Assembly: GCA_000320605.2 (NCBI GenBank)
Contig: KB445824.1
Coordinates: 20,001-84,000 of the forward strand
Length of the DNA stretch: 64,000 nucleotides
Source of the DNA: Gelatoporia subvermispora B
Lineage: Eukaryota > Basidiomycota > Agaricomycetes > Polyporales > Gelatoporiaceae
Direction: 5' to 3'
Shown here: in pieces, positions 1-11,220 of the stretch
Layout of the letters: every line of letters begins with the position of its first letter
Position numbering within the stretch: the first letter of the stretch is position 1
Program-made: the position numbers and the translations under genes
The notes under the pieces: generated by a model
The model's input: only the letters and a program-made list of their open reading frames with translations
Told to the model about the DNA's origin: nothing
The model's database searches: none

Positions 1-25
1 TTTTTCGAAAATTAGTAGCCTCTAG

Positions 26-862
26 AAGATGAGGGTTTTCCAGATGACGTCATCTGGCACTTCGAACCGATCCCCATTTTCGTTTGCTGATCCTCCATCG
101 ACGGCGACCTCGTCATCATGGTTCTCGCAGAAGCCTGCAAAGTCCTTCGTAAACACGGGTCCCTTCTCGTTGCCTGACACAGTGCCGTCCACGGCATTAG
201 CATCGGGGGATCAGTCCCAGGAAGGACACGGAGTTCCGTCGACGTCTTCGTCCACTGCCGAGCTCGGCTCGTTTGGTGAAGAGATTCGATCGAGTCGCCG
301 TAAAAAGCAATCCTCCACCAAGCAGTCCGCATCTGCTTCATCAGTCAACGGGACGTCGCCTTCTATCGGTCAAGCGCCTTCGGCGACTGCAGCCACAGGG
401 TCTACTGCGGTGGATTACGAGCAAAAATTATCAGACGCCTTCTCCGCGCTTGCTGCGCTAGGATACCATGGTATCACGGCCGAGGATCTACCTAAGTTGA
501 GGCCCCCGGATGAGTACGAGGAGGAGCTCCAAGTTATGGCAGAAGTACGGGCATATTTCCAAGTCGCGTATAAGGTTTGCCTTTATTCTGTGCTTTCCCA
601 TGTTACTTATCTGACACGCAAGACACAGCGCGTGATCGATTATGTGCCACTGTCTATTGACCACACGTTCCTCTACACATTTGCCGAGGCCCTGCAGCCG
701 TACCTCATCGAAAGGCTTGGTATTGGCTCGCAGAACGCTGCTGCTCGTTGTCAGGCGTACATTTCGGAAGACCCGCACGTCATTGCTCAACGGGAGGAGT
801 TGATGGGTAGGAAGAAGAGACTGGAGAGTGTCCAGACAGAGCTGTTCAATTTTGGACTGTGA
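26..862 (+). CDS. Dynamin/Mx-like GTPase, C-terminal end with GED (5' end outside window)
   Basis: This is the last part of a gene whose GTPase domain lies upstream of the window. In-frame stops at 14-19 mean the visible exon must start after an AG acceptor at about 25 (or 43). A Ser/Thr/Pro-rich stretch of about 120 residues is followed by a helical region that reads like a dynamin GTPase effector domain (GED), with the run IDHTFLY, then AARCQAYISEDP, and the terminal RKKRLESVQTELFNFGL. A 54-bp in-frame intron fits at 575-628: removing it joins QVAYK to RVIDYVP, as expected for the family. GED helices fold back on the GTPase stalk in dynamins and Mx proteins and drive assembly, so a role in membrane remodelling is likely. 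The fold is inferred from memory of the family; the exact subfamily is open. Confidence 0.72.
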   Translation, partial: KMRVFQMTSSGTSNRSPFSFADPPSTATSSSWFSQKPAKSFVNTGPFSLPDTVPSTALASGDQSQEGHGVPSTSSSTAELGSFGEEIRSSRRKKQSSTKQSASASSVNGTSPSIGQAPSATAATGSTAVDYEQKLSDAFSALAALGYHGITAEDLPKLRPPDEYEEELQVMAEVRAYFQVAYKVCLYSVLSHVTYLTRKTQRVIDYVPLSIDHTFLYTFAEALQPYLIERLGIGSQNAAARCQAYISEDPHVIAQREELMGRKKRLESVQTELFNFGL

Positions 863-2152
863 TAATTTCTGGCCATCGCGTCACCATAATGGTCGACCCT
901 GGATCTGGAGGTGGTGTTCAATATGACCTCATACGATTTTCCCTTAACCCAACGGCGATGATAGATAACCCCAGTGGGAACTATGATATTCTCAGATGCG
1001 ACTTTAATCAAGCCGTACAGTACTCCATGTCCTGCCATAGACGTGTACCTACTCATCTTCAAATTACGCGCTCTAATTGGCCTTGGCTGATCCTCGCGGT
1101 AGACTGCTTGGAGTATGATTGCTAGGACAGTAGCTTTGGTCTAGTCATATGACCATGTTCGCAAACAGTTGTTGCATCCCAAGTGATGCGATTATTATTG
1201 CGGATATTTGGATTGTTCACGTGGACCCGAACGCTACGCAGAACCTACGTTGCTCACATCTGAGCGCCACCGCGGCAGTCTAAGTGTGAGGAGTATATGA
1301 GACTGTATGTCTTTGAAGCACGAGCGAGTCCTTATACATAGCTCTGCCTTGCAGTCGGAACGTGGGTTCTGCAAAGGTTAAGACATAGCGAAAGTGTCAC
1401 GACATATTTTTGCTCTGAGCTTCTCTGTGGAATCGATCTGCATGTACCGGTAGCCCTCGCATCAACAAGCAATACGTTGCGAACGTTCTGAACGGTGAAG
1501 GTATGCACAAAACGAATTATATTGCAGCACCAAAATGGTATGGTGCGTAATTCAAACCACGATCGGAGAAGTTTACAGAGAGCATACACAAATCATTCGA
1601 GGACGTATAAAGTGACTTGGTGACCGGTTGAGGGCTGCTCAAACCCCATGAGATAGGTAGAGTGTACGAAGAGTACATTATCAGTACCGTTTTTACCATA
1701 GCCATACAAGAACATCATGATGTACATATCGTTGCCATGCCTGATGATTCATGTCTTCTTATCAATTGTACCCTCCGTATCGTCCGATATGTCGGAGAAC
1801 AGCGGCGCTCACTTGACGATTCGCGGATGCGAGTAAGATCGCAGTGCAGTATAGTTCGCGCCATCTTAGGGTTATTGTGGATTAGGTTAACCGCTCGACC
1901 CCCGGTACGGTCATGAGTGATACGGGGGATGTGCACGCGCACGCTTGTCGCTATTGCAAAGGCATAGATTAGCCATTTGGGCGATGCCGTTCAATGAGCG
2001 GATCTGAAGAAGCGTCAATTCTGGTGTGGATTTTCAGGGGATGCTTATATTAATCCGTGCTGACCGTGTACGAAGACCGTGCAGCGTCTCCAGTTAGGGT
2101 ACTTGAAGGAGTGCGGGACGGAAGAAAGCACAGACCCTCCCATCGCCGCCTA
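863..2152. other. Intergenic region, no gene seen
   Basis: About 1.3 kb between the dynamin-like gene and the first P450. All six frames hold only short ORFs without recognisable motifs or consistent splice joins. It would contain the 3' end of the first gene and the promoter of the P450. I see no repeat or RNA gene. Confidence 0.5.
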
Positions 2153-4300
2153 ATGTCTATGCTATCGCTTTCTGAGTTATTCCTACTGTCATTCGCACTA
2201 CTGTGCGTTGTGATAGCCAGGTTGATGAGTACTTTGGTTACTCGCAGACTCCCCCCTGGGCCTCTACGACTTCCTATCATCGGTAATTTGCTGCAAGTGG
2301 ATCCACTTAGGCCGTATCCGAAGGTAATGTCCCAACGTTTGCCGTCAAGCTAGGACTTTGCATTGAGATTGTTCCATGCTTGTATGCTTAGTTTCATCAT
2401 TGGGCCCGGACATATGGAGAAATATTTTATCTACGTCTGGGATTGCAAGACGTCATCGTCCTCAACACGGCGGAGGCCGCCGATGCTTTGCTCACCAATC
2501 GTAGCAAGATATATTCAGGACGTGTTGCTCCCCATGTTGCTCATGACATACTCAGCGACGGTCAGCGGATGGTCTTTATGCCGTATACGAGGGACTGGAA
2601 GGTGCGCACCAGTCACCTGCCGATGCAGATGGACCGGGTGTTGATGAGCACGGTACTGCGTGCAAGATTTGTAGAAGGGCGATCTCTAACACGGCTGGTC
2701 CGGGAGCGGCGAAACATATCCGTCAATTCCAAGATCTAGAGTCTCGAACGGCCCTTTTTGATCTCATGTGCCATGATGCAAAGACGGATAGAGCGCTTCG
2801 CGCTATATCCCCAGATGAAGTGCCTGAAGGGCACTGGTTCAACTTGATAAGACGATACGTAAGATTCTTTACGATCACGAGCTATTGCTCACCCAAGCGA
2901 CGAATACAGAGCACCAGTATCCCAATGTATATCACGTACGGGAAGCGTGTCCACAGAATCGCAAACAATCCCCAAGTGTACGACATCCGAATGAGCTTGC
3001 TCTGCTGATCCTGATGACAACTTGACGCAGAGCGCAAGTGTATGACGTAGTAGGTAATTTCACTAGAATGGCGCAACCCGGAAACTATCTGTGCGTTGTC
3101 TTCTACATTGGACTTCAATAGGGTGGCCACCTGAGATCCCCACAGAGCAGACGTCGTCCCGTTCCTACGAATGTTGCCTGACATTCTGGCACCGTGGCGA
3201 TCGGAAGCGGGGGCCAAGCATCGATGGTAAATGGGTCGTCTCGTCATGCAAACCTAAAGATACTCACCATGTTCCGAAGGGAAATGGAGCTATACGGAGG
3301 TCTCCTCGAAGAGGAGAAAGATGCACTGAACTACCAAGGTACCGTACGCGACAGCTTCCTCAACACATATCTGCGCGCCCGCGCTGCCGCCGGGTATGCG
3401 ACCGCGCATGGAAATGGAACGACCACAGACATGTGGATGCGCGATACAATGCTGGCTTATACAGCGGGAACCATACTCGAAGCAGGCTCCGATACGACGG
3501 CAACGGCTATCTTGGCGTTCGTTCTCTACATGCTCAATTATCCAGCTGTCATGAAACGCGCCCGTGAAGAGATCGATTCCGTTGTTGGTAGTGAGCGTAT
3601 GCCAAACTTCGACGACGAAGACAATCTGCCGTATGTGGTCGCTTGTGTCCAGGAGCTCCTTCGGTGCCATCCGCCCATCATTATGGGTATGTCCTGTCGC
3701 CCCTGAACGTCACCTAAGCTGATGTGTCTCTTCTGGCAGGTATCCCGCACCGCGCAGATGAAGATGACGACTACAAGGGTTATCACATACCGAAAGGCAC
3801 AACCGTCATAGGAAATCTCTGGTCTATCCACATGGATCCCGTGAAGTATCCGGACCCAACCAACTTCAACCCAGAGCGCTTCTTGGGGGAATCAATGCGC
3901 CGCACAGGAGGACCAGACGCCCAGGGTCGCATTCAGTGAGTACAGTAGCGCTGCTAGTGTATCGATCTTAGCTCAGGTCACGGCTAGATACGCTTTTGGC
4001 TTTGGACGTCGATTTTGCGCGGGAAAAGATGTTGGCGAAGCATCTCTCTTCATCGTATGCTCTCGCATATTATGGGGTCTGGACTTTTTCGCGCCGATGG
4101 ACCCAGAGATCGGCAAAGCACGGATTCCGAATCCTTGGGACGAAGAAGCGACGTGGACGAAGGGCTTCATCGCTGTGCCCAAACCATTTTCCGTCCAGTT
4201 TTCCCCCAGAACAGAGAAGCACGCGGAAATTATCCGGCTGTCATTCGAGGAATTGCAAGACGAATGGAAGGACGCTGGCCTGCCAGGAGACGAGCGCTGA
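2153..4300 (+). CDS. Cytochrome P450 monooxygenase, first of a tandem pair
   Basis: A membrane-anchored haem-thiolate monooxygenase of the fungal O-methylsterigmatocystin-oxidoreductase-like group (group from memory). Nine exons can be joined with phase kept throughout: 2153-2323, 2392-2601, 2667-2858, 2910-2977, 3031-3090, 3146-3226, 3280-3686, 3740-3935, 3988-4300, giving 565 residues. An N-terminal hydrophobic anchor is followed by the proline hinge LPPGP and IGNLLQVDPLRP. The I-helix has EAGSDTTATA, the K-helix ELLR, the meander NPERF, and the haem loop FGFGRRFCAGKD with the ligand Cys. All key residues are present, so it should be functional. The next gene is a paralogue with the same exon boundaries, so the pair arose by tandem duplication. 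The substrate cannot be told from sequence; no biosynthetic core enzyme lies nearby. Confidence 0.88.
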
Positions 4301-4840
4301 AAGAGGGGCTGGACATTCTGGGCAACGCACACTGTAATCTAGTATAACAATATGACCTGGATTGGGACAGTTACTCACATGTATGAGCCAGCGATAAAGG
4401 CGGCGAAACGACGCAGAGATCCCAAGTGACAAACACTGTAGTATCTCAAAGCAGCAATGCAGATCCCGACCCACAAAAGTTCGATGAGATGTGTTGCAAA
4501 TTCGGCGTCTGTGCCTGGGCTTTGGCATTGTGTGAGTGATTTCCTAGTTGAGCGAACGGCGAGCTCCACGGGCGGACATCCAGATGGTTACCTGGCTAGA
4601 AGTGCAACTTACGACAGAGCTGTACATCAGGCAGATTATCGCCCGTTGCTCCGAAAAGCACACTAGGTTCGCTCGGCACCACTTCGCCAAAATGGCGCAT
4701 CTGTCATGTGCGATACAATTCATCGGGTCATACTAGTCAACTTGATTCCTGGCTGAACACGTTACAACGAGCGGCTGCCTGAAAGTGGCGCAGGCTGTTA
4801 GGAAGCGTATATGAACAGACAGGAGATAATTTGATGCTGG
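4301..4840. other. Spacer between the two P450 genes
   Basis: About 540 bp holding the 3' flank of the first P450 and the promoter of the second. I see no ORF of note and no long repeat. Confidence 0.5.
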
Positions 4841-6998
4841 ATGTCGCCCTCTATGGTCCCCCTGTCACTGCTAGACGTACTTCTGATAGCATCAGCTCTG
4901 CTGTGTGCGTGGATCGGGAGGCGCATAGGCAGGTCGCAAGCGTCGACTCTACCTCCTGGTCCTCCCAGACTGCCACTCGTTGGGAATCTCTTGCAGGTAG
5001 ACCCACTTAGGCCCCATCCCCAGGTACGCTCTACAACTGACAGTATGTAGCGATGAACCTCACAAAACGCGCGCAGTTCCTGCGCTGGGCGAAACAGTAT
5101 GGCGACATATTCTACCTCCGGCTTGGGCTGCAAGACGTCATCGTCCTGAACTCAGCGGAAGCAGCGGATGATTTACTCACAACACGTAGCAGGATCTACT
5201 CCGGGCGGGCGGCTCCCCACGTAGCGCAGGACATCCTCAGCGACGGGCAGCGCCTGCTGTTCTTGCCATATGAACGTGAATGGAAGGTGAGTCCAAGTCA
5301 TTGCCCGATGACGTCGCGTGTTGGTCTATCGACATATCATGACAGCGATGATATAGATCGCCAGAAGGGCCATAGCGACTGCGGCCGGTCCCGCTGCAGC
5401 GAAAAGGATCCGTGCATTTCAAGAGATGGAATCTCGCACTACGATATTCGATCTGATGCATCACAAATCGAGGGGACCTTCGCACGTGCAAATCGCGAAT
5501 GCACACGGCGTCCCCGAAGGCCACTGGTTTCATTTGATGAGACGATTTGTGAGTCTGCACAACAGACTTCGAGAGACATGCCTGAGCGATGGGATGCGTG
5601 CAGAGCAATAGCGTACCGATGAATGTCGCATATGGCAAGCGTGTCAGCCGCATCGTAGACAACCCACAAATGTACGTGAGTCGAAGGGCGTGTAGTCTGC
5701 AGTGTCGCTGAAACGATGCGCAGGGACAAGCTTTATGATCTGGTCGAGAACTTCTCTCGTGTATCGCAGCCAGGGCATTATCTGTGAGTCCGTTCTTTCG
5801 CGCCATGAACGAGTCTGACGTGCCAACAGTGCGGATGTCGTGCCGCTCCTCCGGGCTCTCCCCGACTGGTTGTCTCCATGGAGAGTACAAGCGAAGAAAA
5901 TGCATGAATGGTGAGCCGTGAACAACGGATAAATTCCACGATGAGATGCATTTGCGCCATAACAGGGAGATGGGCCTCTTTGGCGGGCTCCTGGAGGAAG
6001 AGAAGACAATACTCAGCAAAGGCGCAGCGCGCGACAACTTCCTCAACACGTATCTCCGTGCGCGCGCTGCGGGAGGATACGCCGATGCTCCAGGGAATGG
6101 CCTCGTCGGGGATGTGTGGATGCGCGACAAGATGCTCGCATACACCGCGGGCTCGCTCCTGGAGGCCGCCTCGGACACGACAGCGACGGCACTGCTAGCG
6201 TTCGTGCTCGCGATGCTGTGCAATCCGGACATCCTGCAGAAGGCCAGAGAGGAGATCGATTCCATTGCGGGTCCGGGTCGTATGCCGACGTTCGACGATG
6301 TGGAGAGGTTACCATACGTCGTTGGGTGTATTCAGGAGACGCTGAGATGCCGCGCGCCGGTGATTGTAGGTGCGTCTCGAGAGCATGTGATCTCTTTTTA
6401 GTATCCTGACACCCCGGCCATCCGATCAAAGGCGTACCACACCGGGCAGACGAAGACGACGAGTACAGGGGGTATCACATCCCCAAGGGGGCGACGGTGA
6501 TTGGGAACGCCTGGGCAATCCATATGGATCCCGTCCGGTACCCAGATCCTACCGCGTTCAAGCCTGAACGTCATCTCGGCGGACCAGCGCTGCGTCGCGC
6601 TGGGGGACCCGATCCCGAGGGGCGCGCCCAGTTAGTCGGCTGCTACTCCTACTCGAAAACGCGGCGCTGACGGATTGCGCGCCAGCTACGCATTCGGGTT
6701 TGGACGTCGTTTCTGCGGAGGAAAAGACGTCGCCGAAGCATCGCTATTCATTCTTTGCGCACGACTGCTGTGGGGCATCGATTTCCGCGCGCCCAGTGAC
6801 CCTGCGACTGGCACACCGCGACTGCCAGACTTCAGGGGAGAAGAGGGGACGTGGTCGCCAGGCTTCATATCGACGCCGGTACCATATGACGTAGAATTCG
6901 CGCCGAGGTCGGCGGAGCATGCGGATACGATTCTTCGGTCCTTTGAGGAGCTGCAGGACGAGTGGAGAGATATGGGGCTCCCGGGGGATGAACGTTAG
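4841..6998 (+). CDS. Cytochrome P450 monooxygenase, second of a tandem pair
   Basis: Paralogue of the P450 just upstream. Nine exons: 4841-5023, 5077-5286, 5357-5548, 5604-5671, 5724-5783, 5830-5910, 5966-6369, 6432-6630, 6686-6998, giving 569 residues with all intron phases matching the first copy. N-terminal anchor, then LPPGPPRLPLVGNLLQVDP. The I-helix reads EAASDTTATA, the K-helix ETLR, and the haem loop FGFGRRFCGGKD keeps the ligand Cys. The usual Phe of the PERF motif is His here (KPERHLG), and the residue after the Cys is Gly rather than Ala as in copy one, so the pair may have diverged in stability or substrate. Both end in nearly the same EELQDEW-x-GLPGDER tail. Start chosen as the ATG giving a hydrophobic anchor. 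An endoplasmic reticulum oxidase of unknown substrate. Confidence 0.88.
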
Positions 6999-7782
6999 AA
7001 GGGTGTGACTGGTCTGGATGAAGGGCTCCGAGGCCGACTAATGTACACGAGGCCGAATCGGTTGGGTGTCGTCCTGAACTAGGTGTGGGGTGCTTGGGTG
7101 CATTGAAAGCAGGACGTGCGTTTCACTGGCTACAGCGTAATTGGTTGTTGTAACGTTTGCGTTCGCGAATCGAATGCGTATAGGGGGAGGAAGTGATGTG
7201 CGATGGCTTGTGATGGATCACAGCGTGCTCGAAGAATGTGACATGCGGGACTTCGCGTATCACCACGTGCCACGTGTGCGAGAAGTCAGGGCCAACAGCG
7301 GGCCAAATACATGTCAGTCAAGACGCACTCGGCATGGTGTCCACCAAGTATTCGAATCATGGTGCGGGCATCGACGAAAAGCCCTCGAGAAGGACGAGTG
7401 GCAAAGACATCGTCCTCCTCGCCTAGGTGCAGCGGCTGGGGCGTAGACTCTTCACCAAAGGTAACTCGAGGACGGAACTCTTAGAAATGTGCAGGCGCGA
7501 ACAAGGCTACGCCGAACAATCAAAGACGAGGTTGCAGTGGCAAGGGGGGGGGATCCGGCCGTTGCATCAGGGCTCCTCCGTCCCTGGTTACTTTGTGGTG
7601 GAATGGTGGAGGAAATGGCGACAATACGTATGTGCGATCCTATGCAGAGACTTGAGTCTTCTAGAGGTGATGAGACACAAAAAAACGAAGCTAAGCACAC
7701 AGAACTCATCGAATCAGTTTTACCTAACAGTTCACGAACTCTATTAGTACTCACACAAGACATAGGAGATTCTGGACGCGCT
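6999..7782. other. Intergenic region, no gene seen
   Basis: About 780 bp between the second P450 and a convergent minus-strand gene. Only short ORFs without family features. A run of eight G near 7545 is the only notable low-complexity feature. Confidence 0.45.
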
Positions 7783-8313
7783 CTACTCTGCCAGCAAAGA
7801 CACTATCTTTACTTCCCGAGATACTTCGACAATTGTGTCCGTATGTTCTTGTGGGTCGAGCGGCTCATAATCATGCGCGAGGATCTCGATATCACCACGC
7901 AGTTGCTCATTCTGATGTCTCAGCTCCGGCTCCAGCGCTGCTCTCCGGCGAACTTCATCGTTTGTCCTCGCGTCTCGCGTGGTCAGAACTTGGTATAGAC
8001 CCTTCCAGTGCTCTACTTCCTTCTCCAACTTTTGTATGCGGTCCTCGTACATTCCCTTCACCATTTCGAGCCCGTCTCGCACCTGACCCTCAGCGAGCAT
8101 GGCACGATCGAGGAGAGCGTTGTTTTCCTTCGAGACTTCGCTCGCGTGCGTGGAGGCTTTGTTGTAGAGGTCCCGAAAGAGATCACGGTCCTTCTCCGCG
8201 TCAGCTCTCTTGCGCTGTAGCTCATCGTTCGTAGTACGAAGGTGTTCAATGGTCATTGCCAAGTCTGGCTTCGTTTCGGGTTTCCGAGAGGGGGACCTCG
8301 AGGCAGCTGGCAT
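7783..8313 (-). CDS. Small coiled-coil protein of unknown function
   Basis: An uninterrupted ORF of 176 codons from the ATG at 8313 (the open frame extends upstream to a GTG, but the ATG gives the basic MPAASRSPSRKP start). After about 25 basic and polar residues, nearly the whole chain is charged heptad-like helix (TIEHLRTTNDELQRKRADAE, EDRIQKLEKEVEHWKGLYQVL), then RRRAALEPELRHQNEQLRGD, typical of a parallel coiled coil. It has the feel of a conserved fungal protein but I cannot name it. It is divergent from the UBP6 gene, with starts 338 bp apart, so the two may share a promoter region. The last 30 residues are less regular and an intron near the 3' end cannot be excluded. Confidence 0.6.
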   Translation of the reverse strand: MPAASRSPSRKPETKPDLAMTIEHLRTTNDELQRKRADAEKDRDLFRDLYNKASTHASEVSKENNALLDRAMLAEGQVRDGLEMVKGMYEDRIQKLEKEVEHWKGLYQVLTTRDARTNDEVRRRAALEPELRHQNEQLRGDIEILAHDYEPLDPQEHTDTIVEVSREVKIVSLLAE

Positions 8314-8650
8314 TTTGGCGAGACAAAAGAAGTATACTGAAGCCACGGAGCTTTAAAGCAAGACGTCAGATGATGTTCCAGGAAATCCGCGAGTCTGAAG
8401 ATGGTCCAGCAAGCAGCTCAAGTAGACGAAGAAACAATAATTGAAAGCTGGCAGTATTGCTAGTGAATGCTGTCGAGAACCATCTTCGACTCGGGCGCCT
8501 CTCACATATGTGGTTCCCACGATAATGTGATTTTCACACGCGACGCGTCATCTCACGCGCGCAAGCGCTTACTGCATTACATACCCCCGACAGTCAATCT
8601 TCGGGTCTACGCGTTCTCCTTAGACTCCGGCTTTCACGACATCTACGACA

Positions 8651-10813
8651 ATGGCGCCGATAACGGTCAAGATTAAGCATGCAGGCCGGGTGCACGACGT
8701 ACAACTTGATCCAGACCAACCTGCGACCATCTTCAAGGACGCAGTTTACCAAGTGACTGGCGTGCCACCAGACCGAATGAAGGTCATGATCAAGGGTGGG
8801 GTCTTGAAGGTACGTTACTGGGAGTCTGCGAGGGACATGGCATCAATATTTGAGCTTCCAGGACGATACTGATTGGCGGAAAGTTGCACCCAAGGAGGTG
8901 TGTGCAACTGACACTTGTACGGCGAGACTATACTGAATAGCGACCCATAGGGCCAAACCTTTATGGTGATCGGCGCAGCGGGTGAACTGCCCAAGCCCCC
9001 ACCAAAACCTATTGTTTTCTTGGAAGGTGAGATCTAGACATCTCCGGTCGCATATCTGGCCTGATCGCTCACTTCAACTACGTGCAGATATGGACGACGC
9101 AGAGCTTGCAGAAGCAGTGAGTCTCGCTCATGTATAGTGTGCAGCCTCATCCTCACCGACCCTCAGCTTGCGCTACCTGTCGGACTTACCAACCTTGGCA
9201 ACACATGTTACCTAAATGCGACTCTTCAAGCCATGCGCGCTATTCCCGAGCTACAAGTTGCGCTCAAATCCTGGGAAGGTACAAGCGCTGGCACGGGCGA
9301 CCAGACACAAACCGCGCTTGTCAGGCAGCTCCGCGCACTGTTCCAGCAGATGCTCGCAAGTCCCGATTCTGTTGCACCTGCGATGTTCCTCGCGGCACTT
9401 CGCAGCGCATTTCCCCAGTTTGGGGAGATGAGTCGTTCGGGCGGGAAAGGCATGGGTGGCATGTATGCTCAGCAGGGTAGGTAGCCCCTGCTAAACCTTA
9501 ACCTGGTTTACTCAAATTCAGTCGCATCTAGACGCCGAAGAGGCATGGTCGCAACTTGTCACCACCCTGAAGGTTGTTCCTGGCCTTCCGGAGTCATCTG
9601 GCGCGGCCGCGAACAAGACCTTCGTTGAGCAATTCATGACTGGCGAGATCCTGAGAGAGTAAGCGGTCGTCTTCACTCTATCCTTGTCCGCGCTTACATC
9701 CGGCGATCAGGCTCAAGTGTGATGAAGCGCCCGATGAACCCCCGACCTCTACCGTGGAGAAGATCTTGAAGCTCTCGTGCAACATCACCATCAATACCAA
9801 CTACATGCTCACTGGTATTCTTGATGTACGCCCTATCTCATTGTATTCTGTAATATAATCGACTCAATACTCAAACGTTGTGTGCAGGCACTGGACGACA
9901 AGATCGAGAAGAACTCGCCGTCTCTCGGACGGGAAGCAGTGTACACATCCAAGAGCCGCATCACCCGCCTACCGTCCTACCTCACCGTGCACATGGTGCG
10001 CTTCGCATGGCGGCGCGACATTGGAAAGAAGGCCAAAATTATGGTGTGCTCTTTCTTCCCTGACCTCGCACCTGTGCTCATCCTGAGGCCCGCCCAGCGC
10101 AAAGTCAAGTTTCCCACCGAATTCGACGCCGTCGACCTCGTGACGGACGAGCTCAAAGCGAAGGTGCTACCCGCGAGCACGAAGCTGAAGGACATCGAGC
10201 GCGACCGACGCGAGCGCCGCAAGGTGCGCAAGCGCACCAAGAACGCCTCAGCGGCGCCGGCGCCGGGTGAAACGAAGATGGACGTGGACCCGCCCGCGCC
10301 TGCAACTGAGCCTGCGGCGGGTCCGTCGGCGCCTGTACTCGGAGATCTCGAGGATGAGCACGTGTACCGCGAGCGCGAGGTGAAGGAGCTCGAGGCGCTT
10401 GTGCACCCGGATCTCAAGGCGGACGTGGGGTCCTGCGCGACGGGGCTGTACGACCTCGTGGGTGAGTGCTTCGCGAAACTGGCGTATGTAGAGGATCGGT
10501 ATGTGGCAGATGCTGACCAGTCTGCACAGCGATTATCACGCACAAGGGCGCTGCCGCGGACGCGGGACATTACATTGGCTTCGTGAAGAAGAGCGCGCTG
10601 CACCCGACAGCGTATGCGGCCGCGGCCGCAGCCGTTGCGGGAAGCGCGTCTGGCGCAACGGTCCAGACGATCGACGAGGATGATGAGGATTGGTACAAGT
10701 TTGATGATGATAAGGTGTCGGTATTCCCGCAGGAGAAGCTCACGACGCTGGATGGTGGCGGGGAGGATTCATCTGCGTATCTGTTGCTGTACAAGGCGAA
10801 GCCATTAGTGTAG
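8651..10813 (+). CDS. UBP6: Proteasome-associated deubiquitinase UBP6/USP14
   Basis: Cysteine protease that trims ubiquitin chains from substrates at the 26S proteasome. Ten exons join in frame to 551 residues: 8651-8809, 8862-8897, 8951-9026, 9088-9116, 9167-9476, 9532-9658, 9711-9825, 9888-10043, 10098-10461, 10530-10813. Residues 1 to about 75 form the ubiquitin-like domain that docks on the proteasome (ITVKIKHAGRVHDVQLD, VMIKGGVLKDDTDW). The catalytic Cys box is GLTNLGNTCYLNATLQAM, followed by the YAQQDAEEAW box. The catalytic His lies in DAGHYIGFVKK and the C-terminal box is SSAYLLLYKAK. All catalytic elements are present. A Lys/Arg-rich then Ala/Pro-rich insert of about 60 residues follows the FPTEFD segment. 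Single-copy housekeeping gene; confidence is high because the domain order and active-site boxes are complete. Confidence 0.95.
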
Positions 10814-11220
10814 ATGTGCTCAAGGTAACGACGGATAGGGAAGGTTTGATGTATGGAAAGGGTTGTGCGTGGCTATTCGTGTACGTGTCCACCGGGCTCA
10901 CACCGGGCCTTCATATATGCATGTCTGCTTCAAGCGGAGTGTTATCGTCCCTCTACCTCGTCCTTCCGCTCTCGCCACCCTTCCTCTACGTACTACTGGA
11001 ACACGATCTTCATGATGGCGTGCTTACGATGACATTGACATCTGCTACAATCACATCGATCTGGACGCTCCATTGGAGGAGATCCTGCCGCAATGGCGCA
11101 AGGGTCCACATCCGTAAGCGAACAATAGCTGACACAACTCTGAGAAACTGACCAGTCGAATACTAGTTCTGCACGACAACATTTCAATGTGAAACATAAC
11201 ACATCCCTGGAACGTGTTAC
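10814..11220. other. Spacer, no gene seen
   Basis: 3' flank of UBP6 and upstream part of the decayed F-box gene. An ORF at 10816-11151 has no start context or motif and is taken as chance. Confidence 0.4.

Noticed and set aside
5237..6265. 342-codon ORF on the minus strand over the second P450
   Set aside because: Pure antisense shadow of P450 exons; Arg/Ser/His-rich, no motif.
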